A stretch of 47,419 bases of DNA from DATAVB01 sp040414495 (GCA_040414495.1 JBEDUI010000190.1:1-47419), one strand, 5' to 3'. Positions 31,413-39,703 are shown, counted from the stretch's first letter. Numbers and translations are program-made. The notes: a model not told the origin generated them from the letters alone.

Positions 31413-32498
31413 TCAGGCCGCCAACCGGACCGGTTGCGCGTCTGCCGCATCGGTCAGCAACTCGCGGCACATCGTCGCCAACGGACCGCGAAGCCGGCGT
31501 ATCGGCTGTTCTCCCCGGTTGAGCAAGGTCAGCAGACCGGGCTCGTCGCGCGCGGAAGCAGCCAGTGGCCGGCCCATCGCCCGGGCGATCGTCTGCGGCG
31601 TGAGCCGCGACTGCGGCCCGGTTCGCACGACGAGCTCCAGCCGCTCGGTCAGCCGGCCGAGCCAGCCCGCGGTCGAGGCCGCCGCGGCGCAGGCACGAAC
31701 CTCGGCCGGCACCACCAACAGCACACGGTCAGCCGTTTCAAGGGCGATGCGTGCCGCCGGAGTCGGGGCCCGGGGCAGGTCAACCACGACGATGTCACCG
31801 GCTCGACGGCCCGCGGCCAGCACGGCACCAGCAGTCTCGGCCGCGATGTCTTCCGGATGATCACGAGCGGTCGACAGCACCGTCACACCGGCAACGGACG
31901 GCAACGCCGCCCGCAACGAAGCGGCCGAGAGCCGGCCAGCGGTCGCGCCCAACTCCGGCCAACGCAGACCATCGGCGCGTTCACCGCCAAGCACCAGATC
32001 CAGCCCGCCGCCGTACGGATCAAGGTCGACCAGCAGGCTGGACCGACGTAGCGACCGCGCCGCCACCAAGGCCAGACCAGCGGCCAACACCGAAGCACCG
32101 GCGCCACCGCAACCACCGATGCAGCACACGACGAGGCCCTCCGCCGCGGCCGAAATCCCCTCGGCCGCATCGGCCAGCCGTTGCACCAGCAACGAATCAC
32201 CGTCGGCCAGCGACACCACCTGCTCGGCGCCCACCGCGACGGCGGCACGCCAGATCCCCGCTCCCGGGTCGTCGCGGCACACCACGACCAATCCGTCTCG
32301 CCGGGGCAAACCGGCCGCCGCACCGGCCGGCAGCGCGTCGGCGCCGAGCACTATCACCGGGGCCTGCGCCCAACTGGTTCGTGCCGCCGACAAATCCGGC
32401 GCGACCTGGACCTCGACCCCACCCGCCGCGGCAAGCCGCAGTACCTCATCCAGTAACGACTCGTCGGCGGTGACGACGAGTGGACGGCCCCCTGCCAT
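31413..32498 (-). CDS. ssd: CpaE/Ssd-like septum-site or pilus localisation protein
   Basis: A 361-residue MinD/ParA-superfamily protein like mycobacterial Ssd (Rv3660c) and CpaE, which place Tad pili or influence septation. Residues 1-120 form a receiver-like domain without a clear phospho-Asp site. The deviant Walker A is CIGGCGGAGASVLAAGLA (about 127-144), where the usual lysine is missing; the Walker A' region is LLVDLDPYGGGLDLVLGGE. The ATG at 32498 follows AGGAGG with six-base spacing. It is the first gene of the ssd-tadA-tadB unit and lies 79 bases downstream of the two-part element. Confidence 0.87.
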   Translation of the reverse strand: MAGGRPLVVTADESLLDEVLRLAAAGGVEVQVAPDLSAARTSWAQAPVIVLGADALPAGAAAGLPRRDGLVVVCRDDPGAGIWRAAVAVGAEQVVSLADGDSLLVQRLADAAEGISAAAEGLVVCCIGGCGGAGASVLAAGLALVAARSLRRSSLLVDLDPYGGGLDLVLGGERADGLRWPELGATAGRLSAASLRAALPSVAGVTVLSTARDHPEDIAAETAGAVLAAGRRAGDIVVVDLPRAPTPAARIALETADRVLLVVPAEVRACAAAASTAGWLGRLTERLELVVRTGPQSRLTPQTIARAMGRPLAASARDEPGLLTLLNRGEQPIRRLRGPLATMCRELLTDAADAQPVRLAA

Positions 32499-32576
32499 GC
32501 CACACCTCCTGAAGCAGCTCGGGTTGCGTACGGATCGATCACACCCGCTGGCGCAGGTCGCAGAACGGGGTAGAGG

Positions 32577-32610
32577 GAAGTTGTGGATAACGACTGCCGC
32601 TGTGGATAGC
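32577..32610 (-). promoter_or_regulatory. Two-part Tad element, ssd copy
   Basis: Plus-strand reading: GAAGTTGTGGATAA, six bases, then CCGCTGTGGATAGC. It matches 27834-27867 in 26 of the 28 non-spacer bases, with identical spacing. The minus-strand words are TTATCCACA (a perfect classical DnaA box) and CTATCCACA. Confidence 0.65.
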
Positions 32611-32794
32611 GATTTGACAGCAGCCGTCGGCCGTGCCACGAGAACGACCGCGCACCACGCGAGCCAGAGAGGGGCTAGCCAACAAAGGCCAGCAGAATGC
32701 CGGCAGGAATGAGCAATTCCGGCCGCGCGCGTAGAGAACCAGGACGAGCGCTAACTCACAGCTACCGACCTAATAGGAGGCCGTGGGCCGGACA

Positions 32795-32865
32795 TCAGGC
32801 TACAAAACGGGGGGCGACCCCCGCCGGGGGGAAGGCGGGGGCCGCGTCAAATCCCGGCCACCGAG
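32795..32865 (-). ncRNA. 6C small RNA
   Basis: On the minus strand, CCCCCGCC (32841-32834) and GGCGGGGG (32825-32818) form a stem closed by a loop containing six cytosines (32831-32826). A second run of six cytosines follows at 32814-32809, then GTTTTG. Two C6 runs with this stem are the hallmark of the actinobacterial 6C RNA. In M. tuberculosis the 6C RNA (B11) lies between ssd and the HAD gene on the ssd strand, exactly as here. In mycobacteria the C-rich loops are reported to pair with G-rich target mRNAs. The ends are estimates. Confidence 0.78.
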
Positions 32866-33014
32866 ATAGCGGAGAGCCGGATAGCTGGGAGGCGTAAACG
32901 TCCTGTAATTGCAGCGTGCCACGCGCGAGGCGATCCGTCGAACGAGGGTACGCAAGCGCGACATAGGCGGCGTCTCACCACCGATTGCGATCATCAACCG
33001 ATAGTCTCGGAACG

Positions 33015-33806
33015 GTGAACGCCGCTGCGTTTTTCGACCTCGACAAGACCGTCCTCGCCAAGTCCAGCGCCCTGGCGTTCGGCCGTCCCTTTCTGCAGGG
33101 CGGTCTGATCAACCGACGGGCCGCGCTCAAGGCCACCTACGCCCAGCTCGTGTTCGCCCGCAACGGCGCCGACGCGGCCCAGATGGAACGGATGCGCGAT
33201 CAGATCACCCAGCTCTGCGCGGGGTGGAACGTCGCCCAGGTACGGGAAATCGTCGAGGAGACTCTGGTCGACGTCGTCGACCCGCTGATCTACGCCGAAG
33301 CGGCCGAGCTCATCGAGGCGCACCGGACTGCCGGCCGCGAGGTCGTGATCGTCTCCAGCAGCGGCGAGGAGGTCGTCGCGCCGATCGGGGCGATGCTCGG
33401 CGTGGACCGGGTGATCGCTACTCGCATGGTGATCAAGGACGGCGTCTACACCGGCGAGATCGAGTTTTACGCATACGGCGAAAACAAGGCGACGGCGATT
33501 CGCGAATTTGCGGACGAAAAAGGCTATGACTTGAGCGAATGTCATGCCTACAGCGATTCCATCACCGACCTTCCGATGCTGGCCGTGGTGGGTCACCCGA
33601 CCGCGGTCAATCCCGACCGAACGCTGCGGCGCGAGGCGCTGGGTCAGGGTTGGCCGATCGTGGTCTTCGACAAGCCAGTGTCGCTGCGTAACCGCTTGTC
33701 GATTGTCCGTCAGGCGCGGCCGATGCTGGCGGGTACGGCGGTCGGACTCAGCGCCGCGGCCGGTCTTGTCTGGTACGCCAACCGACGCCGCGGCCGGGCC
33801 GGGTAG
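33015..33806 (+). CDS. HAD-IB family phosphatase (SerB-like)
   Basis: A 263-residue haloacid dehalogenase-superfamily hydrolase of subfamily IB. Motif I is FFDLDKTVLA (nucleophile Asp about residue 8), motif II is VIVSSSGEE, the conserved lysine lies in YGENKATAI, and motif IV is YSDSITDLPML. The C-terminus ends in a single hydrophobic helix (GTAVGLSAAAGLVWY) and basic residues, so it may be membrane-attached. It is the counterpart of Rv3661. Substrate unknown; phosphoserine or lipid head-group phosphates are possibilities. The GTG at 33015 has no clear ribosome site and may be leaderless. Divergent from the 6C RNA and the ssd-tad unit. Confidence 0.85.
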   Translation: MNAAAFFDLDKTVLAKSSALAFGRPFLQGGLINRRAALKATYAQLVFARNGADAAQMERMRDQITQLCAGWNVAQVREIVEETLVDVVDPLIYAEAAELIEAHRTAGREVVIVSSSGEEVVAPIGAMLGVDRVIATRMVIKDGVYTGEIEFYAYGENKATAIREFADEKGYDLSECHAYSDSITDLPMLAVVGHPTAVNPDRTLRREALGQGWPIVVFDKPVSLRNRLSIVRQARPMLAGTAVGLSAAAGLVWYANRRRGRAG

Positions 33807-33927
33807 ACCGGCCGCGGCATCCGAAGCCAGGCCAACTAAACACGCCACACGGATATCCGATCATGCCTAAGCCAAGCCAACCAGCAGCCGCGCAATTGAC
33901 ACGCAGGTAATTCTCATTGGCCTTTCG

Positions 33928-34138
33928 GATAATTTGGACACCCTCTTCACATCGCCCGGAATGAGGCGTAAGAATGTTGTCACGGAGGACGACTCAACTA
34001 TCGAGAGGACGAATTCCGACCACGAACATCAGGCACCCACGCGAGTCTCCAGCCCGCGAGAGGCAAAGTCTACGTGGACTGCTTTAGCGGCCGGCGTAAG
34101 ACAATTAAAGGTGCACGCTTGGTAACCTGATGTCCGGC
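33928..34138 (+). ncRNA. Candidate small RNA or small-ORF transcript
   Basis: A GATAAT -10-like word at 33928-33933 opens a lower-GC stretch that runs to the strong hairpin at 34139-34171. Inside it a 54-codon frame (33961-34125, MRRKNVVTEDDSTIERT at the start) is open but has no ribosome site. Immediately after its stop comes CCTGATGTCCGGCC, the same 14 bases found 3' of the 6C RNA. The transcript could be non-coding or encode a small protein; both remain unproven. Confidence 0.3.
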
Positions 34139-34171
34139 CGAACGGCGCCCAGTGCCCAAGGGCGCCGTTCG
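34139..34171. terminator. Shared terminator hairpin
   Basis: CGAACGGCGCCC (34139-34150) pairs perfectly with GGGCGCCGTTCG (34160-34171) around a nine-base loop. It lies between the plus-strand HAD region and the end of the minus-strand ABC operon. No T-run is present on either side, so efficiency is uncertain. Confidence 0.65.
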
Positions 34172-34229
34172 CGTATGTATGGAGAAAGTTCCTCGTTTTA
34201 ATGTTCGACCAATGCAAAACAATTGCGAA

Positions 34230-34994
34230 TTACCGCGCCAGCAGATCTGTCACGTACGCGCCCATGGGCAATGCGACTCCGTGTTGCCGTAACAACGTTG
34301 CGCACGCCCGCGCGGCTGCCAACAACGCCGAAGGCTCCAGCCCGGCGACCGTACGTTCCACTCCGGACGGCAGGTCTACCGACGCACTGTCCAGAATGGA
34401 CGTCAGCCCGTAGGACGGGAATTCCACGCCGTGCCCGGCGGCCCAAACCCGTAGTAACTGCGTGCGCGCCTCCTCCAACCGGGCGTGCGCCTCCCACACC
34501 GAACCGCGCCGCAGGTACTTGGCCAAATCGGCCAGCGCGATCCAGCCGAGAAATGTCCACTCGCGAACCTGGTCAGGCGAGGCCTCGAATACCGAGGGCT
34601 GCCACGGCCGGGCCAATTGCCCATCCTTGTCGAACAACGCGACCGACCCCGGTGGCAGCCCGGGCCGCGCCGACGCCTCAAACACCACCAGGCTCAACTG
34701 CACCCCGTCCGCATACTGTACGAAAGTATGCCGAGCCTGGTCGCCGAACGGCTGGTGCATAACGTCGACCACGTCGCCCAACCCGCGCGCCACGCCTTCC
34801 ACAGTGGACAGCCCAGCTTCCAGCGGCAAAGCACCGGCGCCACAGTCCACATCGGACAGATCGTCGCCGGCACCGCGCGCCAACGAGCACGACAGCTCGA
34901 ACCAACGCCACACCGGATCCGGTTCGAGTACGTCAAGCAGCCGGCGAAGCAAATCCCGTTGCCGGGACACCGGCATGGAGTCCACGAAATTCAT
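34230..34994 (-). CDS. Nucleotidyltransferase-fold protein
   Basis: A 254-residue protein whose N-terminal third looks like a Pol beta-type nucleotidyltransferase: FELSCSLARGAGDDLSDVDCGAG (about residues 26-48) matches the GS-x-DxD pattern in part, with SL for the usual GS. The C-terminal part is helical (WIALADLAKYLRRGSVWEAHARLEEAR), like the helical domain of aminoglycoside adenylyltransferase-like proteins. Substrate unknown. The ATG at 34994 overlaps the upstream Fic-like gene stop by four bases. Last gene of the five-gene minus-strand operon that begins with the ABC permeases. Confidence 0.65.
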   Translation of the reverse strand: MNFVDSMPVSRQRDLLRRLLDVLEPDPVWRWFELSCSLARGAGDDLSDVDCGAGALPLEAGLSTVEGVARGLGDVVDVMHQPFGDQARHTFVQYADGVQLSLVVFEASARPGLPPGSVALFDKDGQLARPWQPSVFEASPDQVREWTFLGWIALADLAKYLRRGSVWEAHARLEEARTQLLRVWAAGHGVEFPSYGLTSILDSASVDLPSGVERTVAGLEPSALLAAARACATLLRQHGVALPMGAYVTDLLAR

Positions 34995-35722
34995 CCGCGC
35001 TGCACCGCCTCGCAGATCGCCAGCCCTTCCTGGGCACCGCGTTCGACGGCGGCACAACAATGGCGAAGCCAATGCGCCACGCCGGCCGGCGACCCGGTCT
35101 GGTATTCCGCCAACGCGGCCCGGTAATCGTCCACAGCGGACAGATGGCCGACCTCGGGGACCGACAACGCCTTGGGGTCAAGGCCGAACGCGATCATCGT
35201 CAGCCGCGCCGCCGCCCGCGCCACCACGCCATTGCCTACCGCAAAAGGCCGCAACGCCAGCAGCTCACCGTGCACGACCGCAGCCAACACCACCGCCGGC
35301 GCCGCCGTACCGTCGACAACCAAGTGCCCCAGCGCGCTCAACCGACCCGAGTCCAGGGCCGCCGGCTGCCCGAGCCGGTCGCTTTGATCGGTCGCGGCCA
35401 ATACGTGCAACCGCGCCAGCACCTGCGGTGGCGCGACCCGCCATGTCGCGGTCAGCCCGCCGAGCGCGCCATTGACCCGCAACGCCCCCTGCAGCGCCGG
35501 ATCGGTGACCGTACCCTCGCGTACCGCCGACAACGGATGGTCCGAACCGTCCAGCGCGGCCGAGGCCCGGGCGGCGTGCAGCGCCGCCTCCGCGCTCACC
35601 TCGGCACTACGCCGCCGCAGCACCCGGTGCCGGCGCAGCGAATCAACCGAAGATCGCGCGGTATCGGCCGCGGCACGGACCCCGGGCAATTCCAGCAACG
35701 GCAACAACGGATCGGACAGCAT
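34991..35722 (-). CDS. Fic-like protein lacking the catalytic histidine
   Basis: A 243-residue helical protein, counterpart by position of Rv3662c; homologues are sometimes labelled oxidoreductase without good reason. Its segment VHGELLALRPFAVGNGVVARAAARL (about residues 151-175) aligns with the Fic motif HPFxxGNGRxxR, but the histidine is Arg (RPF) and the first motif arginine is Val. AMP-transfer by the usual mechanism is therefore unlikely. AALDGSD at about residues 55-61 resembles the ATP-side region of Fic folds. It follows the ABC ATPase by 15 bases and overlaps the nucleotidyltransferase-like gene by four. Confidence 0.65.
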   Translation of the reverse strand: MLSDPLLPLLELPGVRAAADTARSSVDSLRRHRVLRRRSAEVSAEAALHAARASAALDGSDHPLSAVREGTVTDPALQGALRVNGALGGLTATWRVAPPQVLARLHVLAATDQSDRLGQPAALDSGRLSALGHLVVDGTAAPAVVLAAVVHGELLALRPFAVGNGVVARAAARLTMIAFGLDPKALSVPEVGHLSAVDDYRAALAEYQTGSPAGVAHWLRHCCAAVERGAQEGLAICEAVQRG

Positions 35723-35737
35723 GAGCAGACCCTATGC

Positions 35738-36694
35738 TCAGACCGTTGCCCCACGCAGATAGAGCTGCGCGATAACGTCCTCGATCGCGGGTTCCGCAAT
35801 GGACAGATCGGCCAGCGGATACCGGTCCGCGATCTGCGCCACCAGCGGTGCCGCGCTCTGTGAGGCCGGAAAGGCCAGCCACTGCCGCGGCCCCTCGACT
35901 CGGACGACCCGCGCGGGGGACGCTTCGATCGGCGGCAGCGGCCGATCCAGGTCAACCACCAATGTCCGTTCACTCTCGCCCATTTCGTGCAGGCCGGAAA
36001 GTCCGCCGTCGTACACCAGCCGCCCGTGGTCGATCACCATCACCCGCGAGCACAACTGTTCGATATCGGTGAGGTCGTGTGTGGTCAGCAGGACCGTGGT
36101 GCCGCGTTCATTACGTAATTCACGCAGGAATTCGCGCACCTTGACCTTGCTGATGATGTCGAGCCCGATTGTCGGTTCGTCCAGATAAAGTACGTCCGGA
36201 TCGTGCAGCAGCGCGGCCGCGATATCGCCACGCATCCGCTGTCCCAGTGACAGTTGGCGCACCGGAACGTCCAGCAACGAACCCAGTTCCAGCAGTTCGA
36301 CAAATCGGTCCAGGTTTTCGTTGAATCGCTGCGCCGGCACCCGGTAGATCCGCCGCAGCAGGCCAAAGCTGTCGCGCAGCGGCAAATCCCACCACAGCGT
36401 CGTACGTTGTCCGAACACCACGCCAATCCGGCGGGCCAACTGAACCCGCCCACGAGCCGGCTCAACCCCGGCCACCAGTAATCGCCCTCGGCTGGGCACC
36501 AGAATTCCGGTGAGCATTTTGATCGTGGTCGACTTGCCGGCACCGTTCGGGCCGATATAGCCGACCATTTCCCCGGCCGCGACCGAGAAGGACAGGTCCG
36601 CCACCGCGTTCACCTCACGCCGGGTACGACGAAGCGTCCCGGCCCGCTGCCGTACGACGAACGTCTTGGCGACGTCTTCCACCTCGATCATCAT
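35738..36694 (-). CDS. ABC-2 exporter ATP-binding protein
   Basis: A 318-residue ATPase subunit. Walker A is GYIGPNGAGKSTTIKML (about residues 44-60), the Q-loop is VFGQRTTLWWDLPL, the signature is LSLGQRMRGDIAAALLHDP, Walker B is VLYLDEPTIGLD and the switch is TTHDLTD. The signature reads LSLGQ rather than LSGGQ, which is typical of this subgroup. Its start overlaps the second permease stop by one base (TGATG). With the two permeases it forms an exporter of the type sometimes named a viologen exporter; the real substrate is unknown. A second in-frame ATG at 36691 is possible. Confidence 0.92.
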   Translation of the reverse strand: MMIEVEDVAKTFVVRQRAGTLRRTRREVNAVADLSFSVAAGEMVGYIGPNGAGKSTTIKMLTGILVPSRGRLLVAGVEPARGRVQLARRIGVVFGQRTTLWWDLPLRDSFGLLRRIYRVPAQRFNENLDRFVELLELGSLLDVPVRQLSLGQRMRGDIAAALLHDPDVLYLDEPTIGLDIISKVKVREFLRELRNERGTTVLLTTHDLTDIEQLCSRVMVIDHGRLVYDGGLSGLHEMGESERTLVVDLDRPLPPIEASPARVVRVEGPRQWLAFPASQSAAPLVAQIADRYPLADLSIAEPAIEDVIAQLYLRGATV

Positions 36695-37497
36695 CAGCTC
36701 CCTGTACTTCGGTAACTGCGAACTCCGGCCCGCCAGGCGACCGCCGCCACCGCACCGACCAGCAACGCCGCCACCGGTGAGAAAAACTGCACAAACTCCG
36801 GCAGGCCAAGCGGATCGGGGCGACCGAGAATTCGCAGGGTGGGCATCCAGTTCACGAACCCGAGCGGAATGATCAGCGTCGCGGTCCGCACCAGGTCCCG
36901 GGCGAAAATCGTCGGCGGGTATTGCGTCAGGTAATTTCCGCCGTACGTAAAGGCGTTCATCACCTCTTTGGCGTCGATCGCGACGAATTGGAACGCGGCG
37001 CCGAGAATGAAGATCCCGCAGAAAATCACCGTTCCGCTGGCCAGCATCATCGGTACCAACGCGATCCGCTCGGCGTTCCAGTGCACGGGCAGGTTGATCA
37101 TCGACCAGATGAAAACCGCGGCTGACTGGGTGATCCGGCCCAACCGGCGCAGCGCGAACTGGTCGGCCGACATCTGTACGAGAGCGGGAATCGGCCGGAT
37201 CAGCATGACATCGAACGAGCCTTCCCGTACCCGTACGCCTAGCCGTTCGATATTGCCGCACAACAGGTCGGCCATGCCCAACGCGACACCGGAGGTCGAA
37301 TAGAGAAACGCGACCTCCGGCAACGTATAGCCACCCAATTCGTGGGTATGCAGAAACATGATTCCGATCGTGACGAAATCCAGGCCAGTAACCAGAAACT
37401 GCGCCAACGTCAACATCGCGAACGAGGCCCGGTAGGCCATCGATGACCTGATCCACATCGCCGCGATCAGGAAATACGAACGGAATGCGTCAACCAC
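36694..37497 (-). CDS. ABC-2 type permease subunit (second)
   Basis: A 267-residue membrane protein with about six hydrophobic segments and the loop REGSFDVMLIRPIPALVQ, which is characteristic of this paired-permease exporter family. The GTG at 37497 overlaps the end of the first permease gene by eight bases. It precedes the ATPase gene in the same operon. Confidence 0.88.
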   Translation of the reverse strand: MVDAFRSYFLIAAMWIRSSMAYRASFAMLTLAQFLVTGLDFVTIGIMFLHTHELGGYTLPEVAFLYSTSGVALGMADLLCGNIERLGVRVREGSFDVMLIRPIPALVQMSADQFALRRLGRITQSAAVFIWSMINLPVHWNAERIALVPMMLASGTVIFCGIFILGAAFQFVAIDAKEVMNAFTYGGNYLTQYPPTIFARDLVRTATLIIPLGFVNWMPTLRILGRPDPLGLPEFVQFFSPVAALLVGAVAAVAWRAGVRSYRSTGS

Positions 37498-38281
37498 CCT
37501 GCACCACCACCCGCCGAGTCGCGACCATCGACAACACCCGGCCGGCCAACAGCAGGCCCAGCGCCCATAGCGCTTCGAACCGCAGCGCGCCCAATAACTC
37601 CGTCTTTCCCAGCAGCACATCGACCGGTATCTGCAATGTCGAGGACCACGGCAGCTTCGCCGCGACCGAGCCGACTGCGTGCGGCAGTACGGTCAGCGGC
37701 AGCATCATCCCGGACAGAAACATGCCGACCAGGCTGGCGATCTGCTGCACGCCGACCGCGTCCATCAACCAGAACGTCAACAGCGCAACGATGTAGCGCA
37801 GCCCGAAGCTCACCACCACGCCAAGAAACACCGAGGCGACGAAACCGAGCCACCTGACCGGATCCAGCCCGAGGTGCAGTTGAAACGCGAGGGCACCGAC
37901 CAGCAGCGGCACGATGCCCCGGCCCAGGAAATGGAAGACCGCGCGTCCAAGGTCCGAGGCCAACCACCAGCCCTGCAGATCCACCGGACGGTACAGGTCG
38001 ATCGCGATATCTCCGGTGCGGACCCGGTCGGCGAATTCGTCCCCGAAGCCGCCACCGAACATCGAGCAGGTGGCCAACAACGCCTGCCCGACAAAGACAT
38101 ACGTAATGGCCTGGGAGCGGTCATATCCGCCCAACCCCGGTCGCGCGTTCCACAGCGCGATGTACGTATAGGCCATGATGAAGCCGAAGATCGTATTCGT
38201 GAAGACGCCGGCGTATGTCGCGGCCCGATAAGTCGAATAGCGGCGGAAACTACGCCACGCGACCGCCGCGTAGACGATCAT
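37490..38281 (-). CDS. ABC-2 type permease subunit (first)
   Basis: A 263-residue membrane protein with about six hydrophobic segments and the loop RTGDIAIDLYRPVDLQG, matching the related loop in its partner. Start choice: the ATG at 38281 is preceded by GGAGGT at suitable spacing (GTG at 38284 also possible). It heads the five-gene operon permease-permease-ATPase-Fic-like-nucleotidyltransferase-like. Confidence 0.88.
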   Translation of the reverse strand: MIVYAAVAWRSFRRYSTYRAATYAGVFTNTIFGFIMAYTYIALWNARPGLGGYDRSQAITYVFVGQALLATCSMFGGGFGDEFADRVRTGDIAIDLYRPVDLQGWWLASDLGRAVFHFLGRGIVPLLVGALAFQLHLGLDPVRWLGFVASVFLGVVVSFGLRYIVALLTFWLMDAVGVQQIASLVGMFLSGMMLPLTVLPHAVGSVAAKLPWSSTLQIPVDVLLGKTELLGALRFEALWALGLLLAGRVLSMVATRRVVVQGG

Positions 38282-38521
38282 CACTCGACCTCCGTCACAG
38301 CCAGCGAAACCAGGGCAGCACAAATTGCCCGCGCAGCAGCGGGCGCACGACGCTGGACGCGCCGCGTGGATGTAGGGGATGAGGGCCGGCGAAGGAGAAT
38401 AGCGGCTTATCGTCGAGCAGGCAAATCCCGTAGCCGAACTGATGCAAAGCCGGAACACAACGATATTCGTCGGTCTGTTTCGGAGGGACCCGCAAGCGCA
38501 TACTCGGCGTAGAGTGAGATC

Positions 38522-39703
38522 GTGCCTACGGCGATGGTGCCGTTGTTGATTATCGCTGCGGTCCTTGGGCTGGCGGGGCTTATGCGTATTGCTACCCGCA
38601 GTCACCGAAACTTTGGAAGCGCGGCCGAGCAGGCCGCATACCAAACGTTACACACTGCATCACTGGCCGCTCCGGCGTTGCGCGGCGGTCTCAGCGAGTC
38701 CAGCGCGGCTCGCGCCGCGCGGCATCTGCGGGCGCTGCTCAATTCGACCGCGGTGTCCATCACGGACAACATCCAGCTGCTGGCCTGGGAAGGCCGCGGT
38801 GAGCAACACGCCTATCAGGCAATGCAGTTCGCCCGGGAATGCCTGGCCAGCGGCCGGACCCGGGTCATCGAGCCGGATCAGACCGGCTGCGAGGACGCGA
38901 CCTGCCCGATCCTGCACGCCGTCGTGACGCCGCTGCGGGTGGAAGGACGGATCGTCGGTACCTTCGCCGCCTACAGCGTCACCGCCAACGCCGGCCACGT
39001 ACGGGCCGTGGCCGAGGTGGCGCGGTGGGTCTCCACCCAACTGGAATTGGCCGAGTTGGACCGATCCCGCACCCGGTTGGCCGAGGCGAAGGTGCGCGCG
39101 TTGCGGGCCCAGATTTCGCCACATTTCATCTATAACTCGCTTTCCACTATTGCTTCGTTCGTACGGACAAACCCTGATAGAGCAAGGGATTTGCTCCTGG
39201 AATTTGCGGACTTCACCCGGTATTCGTTCCGTACGCACGGTGATTTCACGACTTTAGCCGACGAATTGCGTTCGATCGAGCAATACGTTGCACTGGAGCA
39301 GGCGCGCTTCGGGAATCGGCTACAGGTGACGCTGCAGATCGCCCCGGAGGTGCTGCCGGTGGCGGTGCCGTTCCTGAGCCTGCAGCCACTGGCGGAGAAC
39401 GCGGTCCGGCACGGCCTGGAGGGGTCCGGGAAGACCGGGCACCTGACTGTGGTGGCCGAGGATGTCGGCCAGGAATGCCTGATCAGCATCGAGGACGACG
39501 GGGTAGGTATGGAACCGGAGGTGGTGCGCGGCGCCTTGGCCGGCGAGCCAACGGGCGATTCGATCGGCTTGGCCAACGTCAATGAACGGTTACGCCAGGT
39601 TTACGGCGACGACTTCGGACTGGTCGTCGAGACCGCACCGGGGGCGGGAACAAAGGTGAGCCTGCGGTTTCCGAAATACAAGGCAGGGGTGCGGGCGACA
39701 TGA
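38522..39703 (+). CDS. LytS-type sensor histidine kinase
   Basis: A 393-residue kinase of the LytS/YehU group. One membrane segment (about residues 4-22) is followed by a GAF-like region (about 50-170) with CEDATCPIL, then the His_kinase domain with the phospho-acceptor in ISPHFIYNSLSTI (His about residue 199) and an HATPase domain (AENAVRHGLEG, EDDGVGM, GLANVNERL). The GTG start at 38522 sits close to a GAG; an ATG four codons on is possible. Its stop overlaps the response-regulator start by four bases. Position before a symporter suggests it senses or responds to organic-acid supply. Confidence 0.9.
   Translation: MPTAMVPLLIIAAVLGLAGLMRIATRSHRNFGSAAEQAAYQTLHTASLAAPALRGGLSESSAARAARHLRALLNSTAVSITDNIQLLAWEGRGEQHAYQAMQFARECLASGRTRVIEPDQTGCEDATCPILHAVVTPLRVEGRIVGTFAAYSVTANAGHVRAVAEVARWVSTQLELAELDRSRTRLAEAKVRALRAQISPHFIYNSLSTIASFVRTNPDRARDLLLEFADFTRYSFRTHGDFTTLADELRSIEQYVALEQARFGNRLQVTLQIAPEVLPVAVPFLSLQPLAENAVRHGLEGSGKTGHLTVVAEDVGQECLISIEDDGVGMEPEVVRGALAGEPTGDSIGLANVNERLRQVYGDDFGLVVETAPGAGTKVSLRFPKYKAGVRAT

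Noticed and set aside
32577..32610. Replication origin based on DnaA-like boxes
   Set aside because: Only two boxes, no AT-rich unwinding region and no dnaA or dnaN genes nearby; the matching copy before the pilin gene fits promoter control better.
32809..32841. G-quadruplex on the plus strand
   Set aside because: The G runs are the complement of the 6C RNA cytosine runs and stem, which explain them fully.
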